A stretch of 64,000 bases of DNA, taken from the NCBI RefSeq assembly GCF_901000735.1, contig NC_081541.1:28636813-28700812 (forward strand), given 5' to 3'. Shown here one piece after another: positions 56,344 through 64,000 of the stretch. The stretch comes from Corylus avellana. Its lineage: Eukaryota; Streptophyta; Magnoliopsida; Fagales; Betulaceae. Each line of letters opens with the position of its first letter. Within the stretch, counting starts at the first letter, position 1. The notes under the pieces were generated by a model that had not been told where the DNA came from, made no database searches, and saw only the letters and a list, made by a program, of their open reading frames with translations. The translations under genes were made by a program, and so were the position numbers.

Positions 56344-56580
56344 TCATCTTTCACCTATTTCTTATCTATCTCCATATAAGAATTGACAAATCTATCGGTG
56401 AATATGTCGAATTACATATAGGTCTCACATATTCAATCATAGATTTACCAAAAAGATGAATAAGAAATGGATATATAAGAGATGGTATGATTTTATTATT
56501 TTGGTTGATTTAGAGTGCACACTAAAATTGTTTCTGTTTTGGGATTTGTTTTTTATTTAATTTTTAAAAGATAGAAACTT
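56259..56580. other. AT-rich stretch with a (TA)n run
   Basis: (TA)n at 56310-56341 followed by a weak inverted repeat (TTTTTCATCTTTCACC... versus ...AAAAAGATGAATAAG, 56341-56495), possibly a small MITE. No gene. Confidence 0.4.
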
Positions 56581-56599
56581 GTTTTATTTTTTATTTTTT

Positions 56600-57026
56600 A
56601 ATTTTTTCACGACCTTAGCGGCGAACCCATATGTCGCCACTATTGATAGATCATTAGCGGTGACCGAAGTGTCATTGCTAATTAATGATCAATGCTAGAA
56701 GTGTTGCCGCTAGGGACAGATCATTAATTAGCAGGGATAGAAGTTTCGTTGCTAGATGTGTCGTCGTCGCTAGTAATAGATCATCAATTGTTACATATGG
56801 TTTCAGTTCTATAGTTTTTAGAGGTGATATTTCTTGTTGCTGTTGAGTGATCATTAGCAGGGACCCAACAAGTCACCGCTACTAATCATTAGCCTCGCAC
56901 CATCAGTTGTGACTACATTTGCAGTGGTATGTCGCCGCTATTGAAAAATTGTGGCGATAAAGTGCTCATTAGCAGAATAGCAGTGACAAGTACTGGTCAC
57001 TACTAATGAGCAAGTTTCTTGTAGTG
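56600..57026. mobile_element. CACTA element right end, degraded
   Basis: Ends CAAGTTTCTTGTAGTG at 57026 and carries degenerate AGCGGYGAC / GTCGCCGCT repeats upstream. Related in design to the element at 50103-52876 but a different family. The left end was not found. Confidence 0.6.
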
Positions 57027-57984
57027 TAGTAGCATCTGGCATTAGCATTGAGGGCATCCGAAGTCAAGAGAGGTGTCCGATCACCTTTTTCAATGAAATG
57101 TAATTGGGGTCCAAAAAGAACTATTCCACCTATATATGACTTGGAGTTTTATGTCATGTACAGTCTTTGAAGCATTGACGTCATTACCTGGTGCAGAAGG
57201 AGTACATCCTTATCATTAGTCATGAGGCCCTCAAGTATATCATTGGCCAACAAAAACTCAGCTGCAGATATGCCAAATGGGTTGCCTACCTTTAGGACAT
57301 CACTTTTTCCTTGCGTACTTCTCATGTGTATATCATGTAAAAAGACTAAACGAGTATGTATATCAATTAGGAAGCCTACATCAAACCAAAAATTCCTTAA
57401 CAGCATCCACATACCGAATCCTGCATGCATAAAATCTACTTGCTTAATCAAATAGAGGGATAAACTTGTGTGATAAAGGCACCTGATCTTAACAATTTCC
57501 CATTCAAATTACGAAAGGCACATGATCTTAACAATTTGAGAGATAGCTCCCGATCATAGAGAGGAGAAATTAGGTAAATTAGAATATAGGGAAGACAGAT
57601 CCCATGAATTGATTCTGGATATTTAATATTTTTCTCCTATTATGTACCAAAAGCTGATGTCAGATTTTTCCTTGTCACTTTTGTTTCCTACTTGCTCTTA
57701 ACATATTTTGATGTAAAAAATAAAAAATAAAATATTAAAATATTAAAAAAAAAAACCTATACTATATTCCTTTATTTATGATCACATTTATAAGAAAAAC
57801 AAGTCCTATATATTTCTGACCATAAATCCAAACATGTAACGCCCCTGCTTCAAATACAAAGCGTAAGTGGGAAATGTCTAATTTTTCCACCTAACTCAAT
57901 TATAAAATATACCAGAGTTTCTAATTCATAACATTACTATCAAAACATGCCACATGAGGGATATATATTCTAACATCTACAGTA
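57027..57984. other. Stretch with an unidentified exon-like frame
   Basis: A minus-strand open frame at 57149-57451 includes AAEFLLANDILEGLMTNDKD and LLLHQ, bounded by TTTGGCATATCTGCAG (possible acceptor) and CAG/GTAATG (possible donor). It could be a captured or relic exon; the family was not recognised. The rest is AT-rich. Confidence 0.3.
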
Positions 57985-58487
57985 TGTAAGAATTCTATAT
58001 ATATTAAATGCTAATTAACAATAAAACTAGCAGCAGAAATAATTTAATATATATGTACCTCCGGCCATTGCTTTGCTCAAGCTAATTGACGAACAACTTC
58101 ACAGAAAACAAATTTGGAAAACTAAAAATATTGAGAGGTTCTTCTAACCTATGCCTACCAGTGAGTGTCAATTGATGGAATACACATACGTTATTTATAG
58201 GTAGGTCAGGGACCCTCAATTAGAGCTATTACCTTAATTATTCCTCCCATCAAGGAATAAATAATCAAATAAATAATCAATACAGCTAATTGATTCCACA
58301 AAATAAAATCAGTAATGAAATCAAATACTTGTTCCACAAGAATTAAATCAGCAATTTAATTCAGAATATTTGATTTCACACAATAAGCTTTAATTGGAAT
58401 AATTATTGAACACCGTAATTACATATATTTTAAAATTACAATAATATATGTGACATGAGGGACATACTTTAAATGGAATTTCTTACA
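57985..58487 (-). repeat. 3' LTR of the minus-strand copia element
   Basis: Plus-strand view TGTAAGAATTC...GGAATTTCTTACA, with 8-bp terminal inverted repeat TGTAAGAA. The adjoining minus-strand CCTAGTGGGAGAA (58488-58500) is the polypurine tract. Confidence 0.75.
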
Positions 58488-61400
58488 TTCTCCCACTAGG
58501 CCCTTATGACACATAAATTGCTTATGGTGTTCGGTTTTATGATATGGCCAATACTTTATTTATTCCAATCCTTCATGGAATCCTCCCACTCACTCAAGGA
58601 ATACTACACACGAATCATGGCGGTAAAACTTTTATATGATAAGCCGTCCCTTCCATGTATCACGATGTGTAATGCCTCCCTAAATGAGTACTTTATGGAT
58701 AATGTACTTTATGAATGAACTTCCTATAAGTCATTCAGGTCTAACTTTAATTTTATCTCCACGGATAAAAATAATATATATGCGCACAAAAATCTTTATA
58801 ACATTATCTTTATGCCTATAGACAAATTAAGGAAAAAAACTAAGCACAAATGAATTAATGAATCTCATATATTCCACATGACTTTATACTTTCTTTACCG
58901 GTAAACCTTTAGTCATGGGATCCGCAATCATTAATTCAATACTTATATGCTCAATAGATACTTCATGTCACTTAATATTCTCTTTGAGATACTTTATGTC
59001 GATATACATACTTCTCATTCTACTCAGTTTATTCTTAGAAAAGATAACTGGAGTAGAATTAACTCAGAAGATTTTTATGGGTCTAACTACAAAATCGACA
59101 ATCTTGAAACCTTTAACAAAAATGTCTCAACTATAATGCCTGTGTAACAAATTCATAGCATGTAATCAAACCTAAATAAACACCACCAAATGGTAGGTGT
59201 ATCTTTAGGTTAAACTATAGTTCTTAGTTCATTGCATATTCCACAATACTATATTGACCCAATAGTCCAACTGTTATTTCAATGTCAAGTCTAATGTAGA
59301 CCTGTGCACACATATGAAATATTTTTCATCTGCCTTTGTTCCAATACATTTTGGGATAGTATCCCCTTTAATAATAGATGCTACTGAAGATTCATAGTTC
59401 TTCAATCTAAATCTCTCCCAAAACTTTAGTGAGAGGAAGTTTATGTAGCAAAATTAAATTAGTGCTTGTAAGTAAAATATTATCTATATACAGGACTAAA
59501 AGAAATGTAACTTTACTCTCACTGACCTTAAGGTATATTCAATGATTAACAAGGTTCTCAATAAACCCATGTGAGGTAATAACCCTGTAAAATTTTTGTA
59601 TAACATTGATGAGAGACATATCTTAGTCCATTAATAGATTTCCTTAATTTGCAAGCTTTTTGACTGTTATTAATAAAACCCTTATGTTGTCTTATGTACA
59701 CCTCCTCCTTAAGATCCTTATTCAGGAAAATTATTTTTCACATCCTTTTGATATAGCTCTAAACCGAAATGAGCTACTCATACCATGATAATCAATGCCT
59801 TCCTTTCGAATAAGATCATTGGCTACAAGTCTAGCTTTATATCGTTCAACATTACCCGGAAGCATCCTTTTAGGTTTTGTAAACCCATTTGTAGTCTATG
59901 GCTACAACTCCCTTTGGTAAGTCAACTAGATTGCAGACTTGAATTTTAGCCAATGATTTTATCTCCTCTTTCATGGCATTGAAACACAATGTGAAGTTAT
60001 CTCCACCCAAAATGATGTGAAAACAATTTTTTGGATCGTCCTTAGGTCCAACATAAAAATCAGACTCCTGGAAGTATACAACATAATCACTAGGGATTGT
60101 TGGTCACCTTATTCTAGAGAATCTTCTTAATTCTACTTCATTTACTTTTGACAAAGTCTGAGTAGGTTCATTATAAACTTGTTCCTTATGAGTTGATTTT
60201 TCTTAAGCACAATCAAACACCCTTTATGTGAATGAGCTTCAGTCAACTCTTGTCTTTCCTCTAATTCAATCCCTTGAGGATAAGTATTCCCACTAAGTTC
60301 AGCGTCCTCTAAAAATTTTGAATATCTAGACTCAACAATTTTAGGACTAAATGAAGAATAGTAAAGCCTAAACCCCTTTGGAGTTTACTGTATAACCTAT
60401 AAAATTCCGCTAGTTGTCCTTGAATCTAATTACCTTAGGTCTGGATTATAAATCCTCACTATAGCAAGACAACCCCATATGTGTAAACAATTTGAACTTG
60501 GTTTCATTCATTCCTTAATTTAGGTGTCTTATGGACAACCCTGAATGGAACCCAGTTAAATGTATACACAACGGTTTTCAAGGCTTCACTCCATTAGGAG
60601 AATAGAATATTAGTATTACCTTTCATGTCCCCCCCCCCCTTTTTTTTTTCATTTACCTACCATAATACTATCTGCCTCTATCAGATCTTACAATCTTGAC
60701 TTCCTTTTGTTTTGTTTCTCTACTTCTACCTTATAGGTACTAGAAGCATTTAATGCCCAAACCCTATGAGTTAGAAGATAGAGATACATAAACCTTATAT
60801 GGTTATTACCGAAAGAGATAGGATATCTCTAATCATTTAGGCAAGAAGTATAGAAAAGGTCTACACTTGTACATGATCTTAAGAATCTCAACAACCCTTT
60901 TGTTGGCATATTTAGTGGTGTAGTTGGTCTGTTTTTCCTTAATACAGTCCACATATATACCAAAGGTAGTAAATTTCAAAAGTCGTAAAAACTCTATCAT
61001 TTATCGACATTTTATTCTTTATAGAGATATATTCCAATCTCCAATGCCATAACATAGAGGATTTCCTCATTTATAAGACTCTGCTTTATGTCAACATTTA
61101 TATGCAGGGATTAATTTTCCAAAAATTGGGATCTAGATCAATTTTAAATAGACCATTAATTTAATATTCCACTCAAAAATTTTAATAATGTTCAAACTTG
61201 ATTTTAACAAACTAAAATAGAAATTAAATTTCTAAAAGAATTGTGGAATATATAAAAACATTATTAAGGTCAAAATGACATAACTGAATTTTTAAAATTA
61301 ATCTATAGATCCCAACAAATATTATTTAAAAAACCCTGCATTATGTTGACAACGTAGACCGCTAAACCAAATTCAATCCACACAGTATTTAGGAGAGTCA

Positions 61401-61990
61401 ATAAAAGAAATTCATGACACAGTAGATGTATGAGATTACCTTTATTTCAAGTCATTTATGATACTTTATACAATCATTCTTTATATGCCCATAATTTTCC
61501 TTAGTGTAAGAGAAACAAGTACCTTAATTGCCATAACACTTTGTTGGCCCCTTGTTCTCATTCATTAAGTAGTGGACATAATTGCCTATAAGGGTCTTTC
61601 CCTTAACATGAGTAACTTCTGGATTCTCATGTCTTAATCTCTCATCTTCTTGAACACACATGATCAGAAGTTCCTTTATTGATCAGTTATCCTTATGTGT
61701 ACCACACGATATTTGAAAAATACCATATTTAGATGAGAGAATTTAAAATAAAATTGACCAAAATGACTCAAAAACTCAACCTTTAGGGACTTATAATGAA
61801 CTGTTATGTCTTTCATTTCCATAATGTACTCAGACACATTTTGAAACAAGGTTTTACTTTAAAGCTTTTCTATTAGGGTGCAGGCCAAACCCTTATTGGA
61901 ACTCACTAAATGTTCCTCAACGACCTTTTTTTGGCCCTAAAACATTAAGGAATAAAACCCTAATGCTTTCCTTGATATGAGATTTCATGA
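57985..61990 (-). mobile_element. Ty1/copia retrotransposon on the minus strand, decayed
   Basis: Ends at a 503-bp 3' LTR (57985-58487). Pol and gag remnants lie above it in many frames: end of RNase H (VSIEHISIELMIADPMTKGL, about 58970-58900), RT (MLPGNVERYKARLVANDLIRK, about 59865-59800) and a gag zinc-knuckle-like CFSYTKENYGHIKNDC near 61500. Stops and shifts are everywhere. The 5' LTR and primer-binding site were not seen in the window. Confidence 0.75.
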
Positions 61991-62214
61991 ACATTGAAAC
62001 TTAAGCAATTTAAATCACTACAATCGTTCATGTTTAACAATCTCATGTGGTGTACTTGATTTTGTCCACATGGAACGCCAATTCAATCTCCAAATACCCC
62101 AAAGTGAAAAGCACATTTTCTTTTCAATCAGGAAAAATTACCACTAGGAATTAGCATAATTAAAGCAGTAGGAATACATCCAATAACCAAGAAAAATAAT
62201 ATACTTTAATGCTA

Positions 62215-63345
62215 TGAAATAATCTTATTTAAATTAACCAATGTTAATTTAATAGTAAATTTCAACCTACATGTGGACAAAGGTGCATCACGCATGAAAT
62301 TTACCCTTTATTAATAAGACTAATAAATTTAGCATTAATAAATAAAATTTTCCGTACTTGTGGGCCTAAGAGAAATTTTATTTTCAATGTTAAATTTACT
62401 ATCTTATTCTAATTAAGTCATAAAAATAAAAACGTCCATGTGGGGATTGGCAAATTAAATTTATGAATTAATTACAACATGATGTTAATTTTCTTATGAA
62501 GTTCATATATATAATCTTGATGCAATTATCATTATAAAATCGAGATGCCATGGCTCTCCCAAAATTATTATGACAATTATGACTTCATTAACATCTAATT
62601 TATTTAAATTAACCAATGCTAATTTAATAGTAAATTTCAACCAACCTGTGGGCAAAGCTGCATCATGCATGAAATTTACTCTTTTATAGGACTAATAAAT
62701 TTAACATTAATAAATAAAATTCTCCATACCGGTAGGCCTAAGAGAAATTTTATTTTTAAAGTTAAAGTTATTATCTTATTCTAATTAAGTCATAAAAATA
62801 ATAACGTCTCTGTGGGGATTAGTAATTAAATTTATGAATTAATTACAACATGATGTTAATTTTCTTTATGGAGTTTACATATATAATCTTGATGGAATTA
62901 TCATTTTAAAATCGGGATGCTATGGCTCTCCCAATTATTATGACAATTACGAATTTATTAACATCTAATTTATTTAAATTAACCAATGTTAATTTAATAG
63001 TAAATTTCAACCTACCTGTAGGCAAAGGTTGCATCACGCATGAAATTTACTCTTTAATAGGACTAATAAATTTAACATTAATAAATAAAATTCTCTGTAC
63101 TTGTGGGCCTAAGAGAAATTTTATTTTTAAAGTTAAATTTATTATCTTATTCTAATTAAGTCATAAAAATAATAACGTCCCTGTGGGGATTAGTAATTAA
63201 ATTTATGAATTAATTACAACAAGATGTTAATTTTCTTTATGAAGTTCACATATATGATCTTGATGCAATTATCATTATAAAATCAGGATGCTGTGGCTCT
63301 CCCAAAATTATTATGATAATCACGACTTCATTAACATCCAATAAC
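62215..63345. repeat. Tandem array of about 370-bp units
   Basis: Three units, with AAATTAACCAATGYTAATTT starting at about 62231, 62606 and 62976 (periods 375 and 370), and the start of a fourth at about 63325. Each unit includes AGAGAAATTTTATTTT and a GGGGATTRG block. Non-coding; probably the leader or LTR region of the neighbouring copia element. Confidence 0.85.
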
Positions 63346-63700
63346 TGTATAGATGCCAAGACTAAAGTTCCCAAAAATAAAAGACAAAACCAACATGTCA
63401 GTGAGTAAACTGTATTTTTCCAAAGTACAACCGGACTGTGTCCCAGGAAAGTGAGGGGGCGCACAACGGCACACTTAAGTCCCAAGACTTGCCTTACCAG
63501 AGCTTTCCGATTGCAATTTTGGATAGTACTATAAACATTTATCAACATATGTGGCTTAGTTAATTATTCTCAGGTCTAGGCATCAAACAATATAAATAAA
63601 AAGAATATATTTAATCTTAAGTCCATGCATTAAAGAAATAATAATTTCAATGCTAAACAATTTAAATGATAAGATATATTAAATTGCTACATAAAAGCAT
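63346..63700. other. Stretch after the tandem array
   Basis: Includes a GC-richer piece (63425-63510, GGGGGCGCACAACGGCACAC). No gene; possibly more of the copia 5' region. Confidence 0.35.
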
Positions 63701-63705
63701 ATGAA

Positions 63706-63775
63706 AATGCATGGCCTAATGGTAGAATGTCTTAGGACCCTTTAACCTTGAGAGCCCAAGTTCTAATCCCATAAA
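63706..63775 (+). ncRNA. Possible tRNA-derived SINE head
   Basis: An A-box-like TGGCCTAATGG (63712-63722) and a B-box-like AGTTCTAATCC (63759-63769) lie 36 bp apart, as in tRNA-type polymerase III promoters. No cloverleaf with paired acceptor stem is evident, so this is not called a tRNA gene. The following T-rich and GGGTTGGGC-rich sequence could be a SINE body or unrelated. Confidence 0.3.
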
Positions 63776-64000
63776 AGCCGAAAATTGGTTTTTTTATTTT
63801 ATTTTATTTTTTAAACTGAATGGGTTATCGGGTTGGGCTTCTTTATTGGGCCAATCGTTGGTTTCTGTATTGGATTGGCCCAATCAGGTTAGCCCACTTA
63901 ATAAACCAATTTTTTTTAAAAAGAAAAACTGAATTGGGCTTGGGTTAGAATGAACCCATACCCAGTGGCCCAAAAGCACTTGACCCGGTTCCTTATGGGT

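Noticed and set aside
62922..63155. 77-codon plus-strand frame in the tandem array
   Set aside because: Present in one unit only and broken in the others.
63706..63775. A functional tRNA gene
   Set aside because: No acceptor-stem pairing or standard anticodon arm could be drawn; only promoter-like boxes remain.

Overview
The window is nuclear DNA of a dicotyledonous flowering plant, probably a woody species. It has intron-containing genes with GT/AG splice sites, plant germin-like proteins (GLPs), AT-rich spacers, plant LTR retrotransposons primed by initiator-Met tRNA, and many CACTA transposons. Species cannot be fixed from the sequence. Three N runs (1702-1781, 2703-2802, 10843-10940) show it is a draft scaffold.

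The backbone is a cluster of two-exon GLP genes: A (1-808, minus, cut by the window edge), B (7370-8226, minus), D (19194-20027, plus), E (35207-36042, minus), F (38884-39722, plus), G (44484-44921, minus, pseudogene) and H (53361-54129, plus, early stop). B/D and E/F are two copies of one head-to-head pair. The E/F spacer (2.84 kb) keeps the empty state of three insertions that swell the B/D spacer to 10.97 kb: a Harbinger-like MITE, a CACTA derivative and a Ty3/gypsy element that itself holds a TRIM. Flank homology also shows a GLP locus whose body has been lost (about 40730-41015) and an orphan inverted GLP promoter (about 55530-55670). The only other recognisable host gene is a CDCA7-like zf-4CXXC_R1 gene (2803-5993, minus), whose 3' end runs into a 100-N gap.

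Layout: 1-2560 GLP A, its promoter and a CACTA derivative; 2561-2802 gypsy scrap and gap; 2803-5993 CDCA7-like; 6162-6659 MITE; 7370-20432 the B/D pair with nested elements; 20433-25581 decayed CACTA element with a TNP2 transposase; 25833-34972 a 5'-truncated Tat-type Ty3/gypsy element with two RNase H domains and an antisense ORF; 34973-41520 the E/F pair and relic locus; 41688-42118 foldback MITE; about 43100-43437 LINE scrap; 44281-47329 GLP G joined to a Ty1/copia fragment; 47737-49697 and 50103-52876 two non-autonomous CACTA elements; 52880-54600 GLP H; 54600-55500 probable LTR-like repeat; 55530-57026 relic promoter and a CACTA end; 57985-63345 a Ty1/copia element on the minus strand with a tandem-repeat array; a possible tRNA-derived SINE head near 63.7 kb.

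The GLPs are predicted secreted Mn-binding cupins of the cell wall. No new multi-gene system was found. The most informative content is the evolutionary record: duplication of a divergent gene pair, gene loss visible as flank scars, and elements with intact target-site duplications and empty sites available in the same window.
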